A program made the position numbers and the translations under genes. A stretch of DNA of 64,000 bases from assembly GCA_937951895.1 (NCBI GenBank), contig CALFER010000038.1:1-64000 (forward strand), given 5' to 3'. Positions 24,823 to 32,510 of the stretch are shown here, in pieces. The notes under the pieces are model-generated. The model searched no databases and was not told the DNA's origin. It worked only from the letters and a program-made list of their open reading frames with translations. Source of the stretch: an uncultured bacterium. Its GTDB lineage: Bacteria > CSSED10-310 > CALFER01. The first letter of the stretch is position 1. Every line of letters begins with the position of its first letter.

Positions 24823-25466
24823 TTGACAATCGGCAGCCAGTCGCTCATGAGGAACTGGATGCGTCCGATCAGCAGCGAGACACGCGCCATGACGGTATAT
24901 CCGAACGATGCGCCGAATCCGATCATGATGATCCAGATTCCGAATGTCGCGCTTCGTCCGACAATGCCTTTGTGATCCAATGAAAAGAAGAAATAGATCA
25001 GGGCGGTGATGACGAACACGACAATGAGAAAGTTATTGATGCCTTCCGGATTGATGCGATTGTCGACCATGACGTGAATCGGAAGAATGGTCGCCTTGAC
25101 CTGCGTGAGAACGAATGTCTGGAGTTGCAGCGGAATGGCGATGCCGGATCCGATACCGATGTAGAGCGCCAGCGGATACCGCGCGAGCCAGCCGAGTGTC
25201 GGGGAAAAGCGGAAGTACATGAGCAATCCGAGCAATCCGGGAATGAGATACCAGTAGTTATGGTCGTTGACGATCGGTTCCCAGAATTTCGGACGGAGAC
25301 TTGTCCAGACCAGAAGAACGGTAAAGTAACCCGCCGAAATGCCGACAACGATGGATTCGGCGATTTTATACATGAAGTTGTCTTTGTACATGAACGAGAA
25401 CACGGAGATCGTGAAGAAGGCGGCGATCGTGTTCCAGATGATGGCGATCAGTTGCGCTTTATCCAT
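24819..25466 (-). CDS. Integral membrane protein of unknown function (system gene 9)
   Basis: A 215-residue protein with about six membrane segments (for example IIWNTIAAFFTISVFSF, SIVVGISAGYFTVLLVW, YLIPGLLGLLMYF, LIVVFVITALIYFFF and GIWIIMIGFGASFGYTV). Between them are short loops with conserved-looking charged pairs (RPKFWEPIVNDHNYW; VDNRINPEGINNF). I do not recognise a named family; proteins of this kind occur next to DUF6754 proteins. It is three bases from its upstream partner and overlaps the glycosyltransferase by four, so it is surely in the same transcript. The tail (MSDWLPIVK) would be on one face after the last segment. Confidence 0.85.
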   Translation of the reverse strand: MDKAQLIAIIWNTIAAFFTISVFSFMYKDNFMYKIAESIVVGISAGYFTVLLVWTSLRPKFWEPIVNDHNYWYLIPGLLGLLMYFRFSPTLGWLARYPLALYIGIGSGIAIPLQLQTFVLTQVKATILPIHVMVDNRINPEGINNFLIVVFVITALIYFFFSLDHKGIVGRSATFGIWIIMIGFGASFGYTVMARVSLLIGRIQFLMSDWLPIVK

Positions 25467-25469
25467 GGT

Positions 25470-26318
25470 TCAGCTCCCGATCCGCTTTTTATAGAAAAAG
25501 GCGATGTTTCCGATGACGGTCAGCAGGATGATCAGAACATGCACGAAATTCTGCACGTTCATTCCCTGGATCGCTTTCAGAGGCGCTTTCAAGCGGATAT
25601 ACTCGTCTTTCAGCAGCATTTCGTATTCAGCCGCCCCTTTCAGTCCGCCCATCAACCCGAACAACTGACCGGCCTGCAGGTTCGCATAGTACTGCGGTCC
25701 GGAAACCGCCGTCACCGCCACCGCCAGCTTCACGTTGTACCGTTCGACAGCACTCGTGATCCACATCGTCGAAACGTTGCCGCCGCCGACTTCGAGCACT
25801 CCCGCGAGATCATCGTAATTTTTGATGTTCCGCATCATCGGCAACTCGTCCAGCTTCGTGTTGTAGTAATCCTTGGGGTAACTCAACCGGAAATCCTCAC
25901 CCATCGACAGAATGATGATGTTCGGATACGGCTTGTATCCCAGATACACATAATCCTCGCCGTACCGTTTGCCATACTCCTTCGACACGCTGTTCGTCAT
26001 CATCTCGGTCAGAGCCGCACCGTCCTGCGACAGCGCCATGACGATCACTTTGTGCCCTTTCCTGAACATGTGCCGCATCATCGCCCGCGCCTGCGGGTCA
26101 TTTTCCGCCTGCGTCTGCGGATCATAATCCGACGCCAGCATCATCACGGTCCCCTCAGGATGATTCTCGATGAAATCATAAATCGACCGAACTTCAGGAG
26201 TCACCTTGATTTCAATGTCCACCGGGAACAGGAACGGAATCACGGCGGCCACGAAAACGAGGAGATAGATGATCCGTCGGTCGACGTTCAGCAATCTGTC
26301 AACGAATGTCATAATCAA
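25470..26318 (-). CDS. Membrane-tethered protein with large soluble domain, unknown function (system gene 8)
   Basis: A 282-residue protein with one N-terminal membrane segment (IIYLLVFVAAVIPFLFPV, about 15-33) and one C-terminal segment (VHVLIILLTVIGNIAFFY, about 257-275). They enclose a soluble alpha/beta domain. That domain begins TPEVRSIYDFIENHPEG and alternates beta strands with helices (VMMLASDYD, KVIVMALSQDG, PNIIILSMGED, VKLAVAVTAVSG), reminiscent of a Rossmann-like or ABC-binding-protein fold. A Gly-rich LEVGGGNVSTMW could hold a ligand. Its topology suggests the domain faces the outside, between two membrane helices. It overlaps the upstream membrane gene by four bases. No enzymatic signature is recognised. 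Confidence 0.85.
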   Translation of the reverse strand: MIMTFVDRLLNVDRRIIYLLVFVAAVIPFLFPVDIEIKVTPEVRSIYDFIENHPEGTVMMLASDYDPQTQAENDPQARAMMRHMFRKGHKVIVMALSQDGAALTEMMTNSVSKEYGKRYGEDYVYLGYKPYPNIIILSMGEDFRLSYPKDYYNTKLDELPMMRNIKNYDDLAGVLEVGGGNVSTMWITSAVERYNVKLAVAVTAVSGPQYYANLQAGQLFGLMGGLKGAAEYEMLLKDEYIRLKAPLKAIQGMNVQNFVHVLIILLTVIGNIAFFYKKRIGS

Positions 26319-26941
26319 TCCATCCCCATGTATGAGCGCTCGATGCCGAGCACGATTTTCATGGCAATCGCCGCTGCGCCCAGTCCGAGTCCGATCATGA
26401 TCGATCGCTGGGCCGCCATGTTCGGAACGTTCATGATCCAGTCCGCAACCTCAGGAATGTGCGGGCTGATGGCCTCACCGATCGGAATCCGTCCGAGCAT
26501 CACGATGATGGCGGACACCAGCACGATGGTCGCCAGAATGTTCCGGGCGCGGAATGCGCGATAGGCCGCCGATGTGATGTAAAACGCGAGCAATGAAAAC
26601 ATGGTTGCCTGGATGGGAATGTAAACGAACTCGAACAGACGCATGAAGAATGTGCCGTCCTTGAGACAATCGGGGGTCCATCCGAGCGCGAGCATGACGA
26701 AGAGGCCCAGAAGAGCGACGACCGAGTATCCCCAGCCGGTCTGTTTCCGCGCCACTTTCTGGACGTGAATGTGGACCATCGAGTAAATGCCCAGCGGCAT
26801 CGCGAAGATGCCGATGATGATCAGCCAGTCCAGCGCGTAATTGTAAATTGTCTCGCTGAACGGATGCGGAATGAAATACTGAATCGTCATGATCAGACCG
26901 ACGATGGATACGATGAGCATGGGAAGTTGGCGTTTCAGCAT
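26315..26941 (-). CDS. Integral membrane protein of unknown function (system gene 7)
   Basis: A 208-residue protein with about six membrane segments (PMLIVSIVGLIMTIQYF; LDWLIIIGIFAMPLGIYSMV; YSVVALLGLFVMLALGW; IPIQATMFSLLAFYI; ILATIVLVSAIIVMLGRI; IMIGLGLGAAAIAMKIVLG). After segment two is a basic loop (HIHVQKVARKQTG), which by the positive-inside rule should be cytoplasmic. Between segments three and four is DCLKDGTFFMRLFEFVY. The last segment ends GIERSYMGMD. I do not recognise the family. It may form a channel or scaffold with the other two membrane proteins of this operon. Confidence 0.85.
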   Translation of the reverse strand: MLKRQLPMLIVSIVGLIMTIQYFIPHPFSETIYNYALDWLIIIGIFAMPLGIYSMVHIHVQKVARKQTGWGYSVVALLGLFVMLALGWTPDCLKDGTFFMRLFEFVYIPIQATMFSLLAFYITSAAYRAFRARNILATIVLVSAIIVMLGRIPIGEAISPHIPEVADWIMNVPNMAAQRSIMIGLGLGAAAIAMKIVLGIERSYMGMD

Positions 26942-26948
26942 GGCAGCC

Positions 26949-28286
26949 TCACAGGTTGACTGTAACGAGATTCAGGATGATCTCGTTGCCGAATGAGATG
27001 AGAATCACACCGAGGAAGATGACCAGCATCACGATGGCTTTGATGTAATCCTGCGCTTTCAGTGCTCCCAGCAGGAGGGGATCGCGACCGAGATATGCGG
27101 AAGCCGCATAGAGTTCCTCACCGATGAGCGTGTAATCGCACGTCGTGACGAAAAACGGCAACTGGGCAACCTCGTCCGTCCCCGCAACCTGGATCGAACC
27201 GGCAATGTTGCCCGCTTCCGACAACAGCAGCGATTCCGCATAAAACTTTCCGAAATAACAGTTCGTCGCAGTGCGTTCGCGAAGCATCAATCCGTTGACG
27301 GCAGCCACATACGCAAACTGCATCGACGTCACGAAAAAGACCATGTTATCACTGTACAGATCCGGGTGACCGGCCTCCATATAGGCATTTTTCACCGTTT
27401 CCTGCGCAATCGTCATGACAATCGGTTCGTTGCAGGGAACCAGGAGATTCGTCCGGTATTCGGCGGTTTTCCTGGCGACCCGCGCCAGAATGGTGTAGGA
27501 AGCGATCGTCGCAATTTCCTCGGGAGCTCCCAATCCCATGACATACAGAATCGGCCGGCCCATCTCGGTCGCACGCCCGATTGCATTGTCGATCTCACTG
27601 ATCCCCGCAATCGGACGGATGTACATATCGGCACCCCGGATTTTTGCCATCTGGATCAGGACGACGACCAGCACAAAGAACACCAGAACCAGCACCAGCA
27701 CGGGTGTCTTGCCTGAATGATACCATTGCGGGATCGACCGGACCGGACCCGCTGTCGCGCTGAATGCCTCGTAACCGGTCGTATCGACGGCCGCCACTCG
27801 ATAGTAATAGGGCACACCGATTTCGAAAGGATGCGACTCGTCGGCCGTCGGCACCGCCGGTGCGGCTGCGTCCGGAGGTGGAGCTTCCTCCTCGGCGGAG
27901 TCTTCCTGCTGAACACGGTCCGAATAGGCGACGGTGCCCGCAGCGAGTTCCGCAATCCGGACGAATCCGTTCCCTTCCTCCTTCGACCGGTAGACGCGAT
28001 ACGCCGTCACACCGCCGTCGACTCGATCGTCCGGCGATACCGTCCACGACAGATCGATCGCTTTCCCGGCGTCATTCGGTGCATCCACGGCCGCCAGCAG
28101 AGCGGGAGGGGCGATCCGGAGGACGACCGGTTCCGCGATCGGAGCGGTGGTATCGATCATGGTTTGAATAGCGGGAGGCAGAGCTCCCGGGGAGGGTTCC
28201 TGCGCCCGGATCGCGCAGGCCAGACACACCCAGCCCGCGATCAGAATCACAGGTAACCCGTTCCGGACGTGCGAATGACCGGACAT
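26949..28286 (-). CDS. Fibronectin type III plus DUF6754-like membrane protein (system gene 6)
   Basis: A 445-residue protein with a signal peptide or first membrane segment (LPVILIAGWVCLACAI). An outward fibronectin-III-like domain follows (about 63-190: KAIDLSWTVSPDD, AYRVYRSKEEG, YYYRVAAVDTTG), with an inserted Ala/Pro/Glu-rich loop. A membrane segment (PVLVLVLVFFVLVVVLIQM) and a large conserved domain (about 240-415, opening YIRPIAGISEIDNAIGRATEMGRP) come next, then a last membrane segment. From memory this matches the architecture catalogued as DUF6754, which has no known function. The fibronectin module suggests contact with an external partner, and the DUF domain should face the cytoplasm near the ATPase encoded two genes upstream. 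Annotation by domain name only. Confidence 0.82.
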   Translation of the reverse strand: MSGHSHVRNGLPVILIAGWVCLACAIRAQEPSPGALPPAIQTMIDTTAPIAEPVVLRIAPPALLAAVDAPNDAGKAIDLSWTVSPDDRVDGGVTAYRVYRSKEEGNGFVRIAELAAGTVAYSDRVQQEDSAEEEAPPPDAAAPAVPTADESHPFEIGVPYYYRVAAVDTTGYEAFSATAGPVRSIPQWYHSGKTPVLVLVLVFFVLVVVLIQMAKIRGADMYIRPIAGISEIDNAIGRATEMGRPILYVMGLGAPEEIATIASYTILARVARKTAEYRTNLLVPCNEPIVMTIAQETVKNAYMEAGHPDLYSDNMVFFVTSMQFAYVAAVNGLMLRERTATNCYFGKFYAESLLLSEAGNIAGSIQVAGTDEVAQLPFFVTTCDYTLIGEELYAASAYLGRDPLLLGALKAQDYIKAIVMLVIFLGVILISFGNEIILNLVTVNL

Positions 28287-28302
28287 ATGTCAATGCTCCT
28301 TG

Positions 28303-29424
28303 CTATGTTTCGAGAATTTCGACGTTCGCGCGCGGCACAACCGCTTCAGACTGATCCTCAAAGCGTACTTTCAGAATACGCGCCTTGGTTTCGCTCTCGA
28401 GTTTGGTCAGTTCGGGAGGCAGGTCCGAGACCTTGCCGATTCTACCGAAATACGGCTCGCGGATGATACGGATCGGTGTACCGGCCTGGAGAGCACCCGC
28501 GGTCACATCTTCACCGGACTGCAATTCGGCTTCACTCATCGGAATGACGACTTCCGGACGAATGACACCCGCCCGGATCTGCGTGGCGCCGTTGACGCAG
28601 ACTTCGCGTCCCACATAGCGTTTGAGCAGGTTGAAGGTGCGTTCCGCCATCGGGATCTCGCCGAATCCTTCCGTGATGACCAGCGTGATGCCCTTCTGTT
28701 CCGAACCGGTGATGGCGACGCCGAGATCGTAGCCGAGGAAGTTGCGGAGATCCTGATCGTCGAAACCGCCCACCACGATCGCCTTGACACCGTTGTCGAT
28801 CGCCTTCTTCAGTGCCGCGGCGGTGACGATGCTGCCGCCGACGATCACACGGCCTCGGTACTCCGCCGAAATTTTCTCGGGGGAGAGGGGTTCACCCGGG
28901 CTGTCGCAGGCCATGCTCAGAGGCCCGTGCGTCTCGCCACCGATCCCGAAAATACCCTGCGCGTAGGCGGCCCAGGCTTCCACGACCACACCCTCTTTCG
29001 GGATGACCTCGATGACCTTGCTCTCGATGTATGCCTTCACCTCAACCGGAAACGGTTTGCCGCGCAACAAGACCTTGCCGGTGATCGTCGAAACGTTCTC
29101 GATGGTGCAATCCTCGGGGGCCTTGAGCGGCGTCTTGAACAGACCGAAAAACGACTTCGCCATGGCATAGACTTCGTCTTTTTTGAGCTGTGAACCGTCG
29201 GGTTTGAGCATGAAGCGGGGGAGTTCGGCGGGAGGCACCCCGAGAATATTGGCGGCGTTGACCGGAATGACCTTGCCGGGCAGTTCCGTGCGGGCCACGA
29301 CATCGTCGGACCCGACCTTCTGGCCGACCGAAACGATGACTTCGCCTTTGAGGGGAAGAATGCGGCGTTTGGAGAGGTGGATTTTGGGGGAGACTTTGAG
29401 TCCGGGAGTATATGCGTGCGCCAT
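28303..29424 (-). CDS. Barrel-sandwich/KOW-like cytosolic protein of unknown function (system gene 5)
   Basis: A 373-residue soluble protein. The N-terminus (PLKGEVIVSVGQKVGSDD..ARTELPGKV, about 25-52) resembles the biotinyl/lipoyl-like barrel-sandwich domain at the front of RnfC and NqrA. Residues 100-145 form a second beta-rich segment. A central alpha/beta part (GRVIVGGSIVTAAALKKAID...AIVVGGFDD...ITLVITEGFGEIPM) follows. The C-terminus (PIRIIREPYFGRIGKVSDL...VVPRANVEIL) looks like a KOW-type small barrel with an insertion. No cofactor lysine in a lipoyl-type hairpin is obvious. It lies ten bases after the MutL-like gene, which suggests a physical partnership. I do not know of an experimentally studied member. 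Confidence 0.8.
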   Translation of the reverse strand: MAHAYTPGLKVSPKIHLSKRRILPLKGEVIVSVGQKVGSDDVVARTELPGKVIPVNAANILGVPPAELPRFMLKPDGSQLKKDEVYAMAKSFFGLFKTPLKAPEDCTIENVSTITGKVLLRGKPFPVEVKAYIESKVIEVIPKEGVVVEAWAAYAQGIFGIGGETHGPLSMACDSPGEPLSPEKISAEYRGRVIVGGSIVTAAALKKAIDNGVKAIVVGGFDDQDLRNFLGYDLGVAITGSEQKGITLVITEGFGEIPMAERTFNLLKRYVGREVCVNGATQIRAGVIRPEVVIPMSEAELQSGEDVTAGALQAGTPIRIIREPYFGRIGKVSDLPPELTKLESETKARILKVRFEDQSEAVVPRANVEILET

Positions 29425-29434
29425 CGTGTCCTCC

Positions 29435-31294
29435 TTATACGGCCTGACCGAGTTTGCGGAGTTCGGTCATGTTGTAGACATTCAAGTTTTCCAGCCAGCT
29501 CAACATCTGCTCGATCCGGGCCTTCTTGTCGTCCGGGACGGTCATGAGCGGGCGGCCCCGGCCGTCCAGAATGACGCCGACAACACCGCCATCAAGTTCC
29601 GTGTCGAACTTGATGCCCTTGCCGTGTCCGAAATCCGCCTTTCCACTCGGTTCGAATGTCGCTTTCGCCTTCTGGCCGACTCCCAGAGGAAACAGTTTCA
29701 CTTCGCCCTGCTGGAGCACGCCTTCGACACGACCCGTCGGCAGGTCGATCTGATACTTGCCGACTTCCTTCCCTTCCTTGAACTGGCCGACCGGGGCGAC
29801 GCAGGAGCCGAGATAGATCAGGCAGTCCTTCAGGAAGACTTCGGTGGCGGCCTTCGGATGCACTTCGGCCAGGACGCCGAGATGCGGCATCATGAAGATG
29901 GAGTCTACCGCGAGAATCGTGATGCCTTCGGGGCGGAACGCATCGATCATCATCATCGCGGCCTGGTTGCGGCGGGGCGCATGCGACAGGACTCCCCCCG
30001 AGCCGACCAGAAGGTTCAGATTCATCATATTGACGATCGTGCCTTCCGTGCCGGTCTGCTCGAAAGCGTCCGCAATGGTTCTCTGTTTCTGAACACCCTT
30101 GAGGGTGGTGGCGAACGATTTGTGCTGCAGGAACGCCAGTCGCAGCGCTTCACGCGCAATCGCCTGCTCGATGACCAGCGACTTGAGCGTCTGCGGAATC
30201 GTTGTCGGACGAATCATCTTGTTTTTAATCTGGTTTCTCAGTTCTCGTTCATCGATCGGGAACGGAATCCATCGCGCGATATTCGGCAATGTGGCCTCGG
30301 CCAGAACGTTGGAAATCGAGTAACTCATGCCCAGGTTGGCGGAAACCGTCCGGTTGAACACCGGCTTCTCCTCTTCCGGATTGATGAATACCGAAAACAC
30401 ATCCGTTGTCGCACCGCCGATATCGACGCCGACGACCTGGAGGTTGTTCATCTGCGACACGCGCTCGATGATGGCACCCACGGCACCCGGCGTCGGCATG
30501 ATCGGGGAATCCGTCCAGGACATCAGTTTCTTGTAGCCCGGTGCCTGCTGCATGACGTGTTCCATGAACATATCGTGGATCTTGTCGCGGGCGGGTCCGA
30601 GGTTTTCCTTTTCGAGAACGGGGCGGAGATTGTCGACGACGACCAGATCGACTTTATCCTGGAGGGCGTCGCGGACATTCTGCTGCGCATCCTTGTTTCC
30701 GGCGTAGATGATCGGGAGTTTGTATCCGATGCCCAGGCGCGGTTTGGGGTCGGCCGCCGAGATCAGTTCGGCGAGTTCGACGACGTGGCTGGTCGTGCCG
30801 CCGTCGATGCCTCCGGATAAGAGGATCATATCGGGACGCAACTGCCGGATCCGCTCGATCTGCTCATGAGGCAGACGATGATCGTTCGATGCGATGACAT
30901 CCATGACGATGGCGCCGGCTCCGAGCGCTGCGCGTTCAGCGCTTTCCGCGGTCATCGACCGGACGACGCCTGCGACCATCATCTGGAGACCGCCGCCGGC
31001 GGATGATGTCGAGATATAGATATCGCAACCCCGATTGGCACTCCGGTTCTTGATGATCCGGTTGTTCTCGTCGAGCAACTCGATGCCGGAAAGTTCGGAC
31101 AGTTCCTGGATCGAGTTCAGCACGCCATTCGTAACATCCTCGAAGGGCGCTTCCACGGTGGTCGGTGCTTCGCCGCGATGCGTCTGGCGATACTCTTTCT
31201 TCTGTTCATCATACTGAATCAGGATCGCCTTCGTGGTCGTCGACCCGCAATCGGTTGCAATGATGACCTTGATATCCTCGGGCTTCTTGTTCAT
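29435..31294 (-). CDS. MutL/GlmL-family ASKHA ATPase (system gene 4)
   Basis: A 619-residue protein of the family annotated as glutamate mutase L (PF13941). It has the actin/Hsp70/sugar-kinase fold: phosphate-1 loop DCGSTTTK (Asp15-Lys22), phosphate-2 loop VGVDIGGATTD (about 288-298) and an adenosine loop LLVGSGGVLSH (428-438). An extra glycine motif, LLSGGIDGGTTSH, is at 158-170. In glutamate fermenters MutL is thought to reactivate the B12-dependent glutamate mutase, but no mutase S or E subunit or other B12 enzyme is encoded here. Next to membrane proteins it more likely drives assembly or gating of a membrane complex. The ATG has an AAGGAG site; gaps to neighbours are 6 and 10 bases. Confidence 0.88.
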   Translation of the reverse strand: MNKKPEDIKVIIATDCGSTTTKAILIQYDEQKKEYRQTHRGEAPTTVEAPFEDVTNGVLNSIQELSELSGIELLDENNRIIKNRSANRGCDIYISTSSAGGGLQMMVAGVVRSMTAESAERAALGAGAIVMDVIASNDHRLPHEQIERIRQLRPDMILLSGGIDGGTTSHVVELAELISAADPKPRLGIGYKLPIIYAGNKDAQQNVRDALQDKVDLVVVDNLRPVLEKENLGPARDKIHDMFMEHVMQQAPGYKKLMSWTDSPIMPTPGAVGAIIERVSQMNNLQVVGVDIGGATTDVFSVFINPEEEKPVFNRTVSANLGMSYSISNVLAEATLPNIARWIPFPIDERELRNQIKNKMIRPTTIPQTLKSLVIEQAIAREALRLAFLQHKSFATTLKGVQKQRTIADAFEQTGTEGTIVNMMNLNLLVGSGGVLSHAPRRNQAAMMMIDAFRPEGITILAVDSIFMMPHLGVLAEVHPKAATEVFLKDCLIYLGSCVAPVGQFKEGKEVGKYQIDLPTGRVEGVLQQGEVKLFPLGVGQKAKATFEPSGKADFGHGKGIKFDTELDGGVVGVILDGRGRPLMTVPDDKKARIEQMLSWLENLNVYNMTELRKLGQAV

Positions 31295-31300
31295 AAAGGG

Positions 31301-31699
31301 TTACTCCTTGTCGTCGCTGGAAGACGGTTCTGCGCTGTGCGATGTGTGTCGATTCACCCAGGCCTCCTCCGCCGCATCGATTGCCTTGATGATCACCGGG
31401 ATGGATTCGCGGTGTTCGAGCAGATTTTGAAATTCTTTATAATCATCGGGTTTCATGAACGCAGTCACGAACGGCGACATGAAAACCATGAGCTGATTGC
31501 CGATAAAGTTGAGGGGGGTGACGGATTCGAGTGTCATGAGAGCCGGCATGGTGAGACGGCGGCGCACGACCCATCCGGCAAAACGATCGATGATCTGTTT
31601 CTGCCGATCGGTCAGTGCCAGGACTTCTTCGGGCTCAACGCGAAACGCGTTCGCCAGTGATTCCCGGACCCGCTTCCAGCCACGCTTTAATGCCGGCAA
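31301..31699 (-). CDS. Small conserved protein with probable TTG start (system gene 3)
   Basis: A 132-residue protein whose core reads LTDRQKQIIDRFAGWVVRR...MPALMTLESVTPLNFIGNQ and ends with an acidic, Ser-rich tail. The hydrophobic middle (NFIGNQLMVFMSPFVTAFM) could be an amphipathic or re-entrant helix that docks to the membrane. No ATG fits well: the nearest upstream ATGs lie deep within the preceding gene. A GGAGGAG site at about 31704-31710 sits five bases before TTG at 31699, and the first residues from it (ALKRGWKRVRE) are basic, so I choose TTG. This overlaps the upstream PH-like gene by 65 bases. Family unknown to me by name. Confidence 0.7.
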   Translation of the reverse strand: MPALKRGWKRVRESLANAFRVEPEEVLALTDRQKQIIDRFAGWVVRRRLTMPALMTLESVTPLNFIGNQLMVFMSPFVTAFMKPDDYKEFQNLLEHRESIPVIIKAIDAAEEAWVNRHTSHSAEPSSSDDKE

Positions 31700-32099
31700 G
31701 TATCTCCTCCCGTTGACGGCCGAACATGACATACATACCGCGGTCACAGAACACGGACGACCGCGAAGAGACAGCGAGATAGACCCCTCGTGCCGAGACA
31801 TCATAGCGCGAGATCCGTGTCCACTCAAGATGTCGGCTGCATCCCATCACCTTCGAGGTAATCCCGGACGCGTCCACCCGATAGACGATCGGATAGAAAA
31901 ACGGGGCAAGAACGAACAGAAAGACCGCAAGACCGATCCCGGTATGCACACCGTCTCCCGTCACCTGATGAATCGCTCCCAGACAACACCCGATCAGCAT
32001 CACGGCGAAAGCCGCTTTCACCGGGTTCTCCGCGGCAAGATGCACCCGCCATTCCATCTCGGTCGCAGGCACGGACGCCGCATCAACCGGCCCCTGCAT
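31635..32099 (-). CDS. Bacterial PH-like membrane protein (system gene 2)
   Basis: A 154-residue protein with two adjacent membrane segments (AFAVMLIGCCLGAIHQV; GIGLAVFLFVLAPFFYPIV). A compact beta-rich domain follows (YRVDASGITSKVMGCSRHL..W..I..YDV), typical in layout of bacterial PH (DUF304-like) domains that sit on the cytoplasmic face. It ends with a helix (REEILAGIKAWLEA). I start it at the ATG at 32099, after a GGGAGA site, which gives a 17-base overlap with the upstream gene; the frame extends to 32153 and would give a longer overlap. The fold call is from pattern only. Confidence 0.7.
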   Translation of the reverse strand: MQGPVDAASVPATEMEWRVHLAAENPVKAAFAVMLIGCCLGAIHQVTGDGVHTGIGLAVFLFVLAPFFYPIVYRVDASGITSKVMGCSRHLEWTRISRYDVSARGVYLAVSSRSSVFCDRGMYVMFGRQREEILAGIKAWLEAGPGITGERVSR

Positions 32100-32349
32100 C
32101 GCTGTCTCCCGATTCACTCGAGGCTGCGGGCATTTTCGCGGCATGCTTGTCACGGATTTCTTCGATGGCCCCGAGCAGGTCCTCCGGCGAAATCACGCCT
32201 TTTTTTATCAGAACGGACATGAGCGCTTCGAGTGAGAGGTTCATCGACAGAAGCAGATCACGATACGACACATCCCGGACCTTACCGTCCGCCACAATCC
32301 GCATGGCCGTCTGATCATCGAGGATGCCCGAACTCTTTTTTTTGAACAC
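32083..32349 (-). CDS. Small soluble protein heading the long operon (system gene 1)
   Basis: An 88-residue protein with a GTG start preceded by AAGGAG at seven bases. A basic N-terminus (MFKKKSSG) is followed by a predicted helical region (RDVSYRDLLLSMNLSLEALM; LIKKGVISPEDLLGAIEEIR) and an Ala/Ser/Asp-rich disordered tail. The ISPEDLLGAIEEI pattern resembles short helical response or docking modules, but I do not recognise a family. Its position first in the transcript and its small size suggest an accessory subunit of the membrane system encoded after it. Confidence 0.72.
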   Translation of the reverse strand: MFKKKSSGILDDQTAMRIVADGKVRDVSYRDLLLSMNLSLEALMSVLIKKGVISPEDLLGAIEEIRDKHAAKMPAASSESGDSDAGAG

Positions 32350-32424
32350 CTGCCGGCTCCTTTCCGGGTATTCCCTTCACCTCCGCGGTCCCGCGGCGGG
32401 AAAGCTGGCACTTGGAGCACATAT

Positions 32425-32453
32425 ACTTTACTGTGTCTACGTTGAATTGGCAA
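32425..32453 (-). promoter_or_regulatory. Sigma70-type promoter of the 12-gene operon
   Basis: On the minus strand: TTGCCA (32453-32448; five of six), 17 bp, TAAAGT (32430-32425; four of six). Transcription would start near 32418, about 70 nt before the GTG of the first gene. No terminator is visible between 32349 and 20314, so all twelve genes may share it. Confidence 0.55.
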
Positions 32454-32510
32454 GACAGTTCAAACGGCCGCACGTTGACTTGACCGACTAAAATTGGCAC
32501 TGTTTATCTC

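Noticed and set aside
29435..31294. Glutamate fermentation operon
   Set aside because: Suggested by the MutL-family annotation, but no glutamate mutase subunits, methylaspartate ammonia-lyase or B12 genes are nearby.
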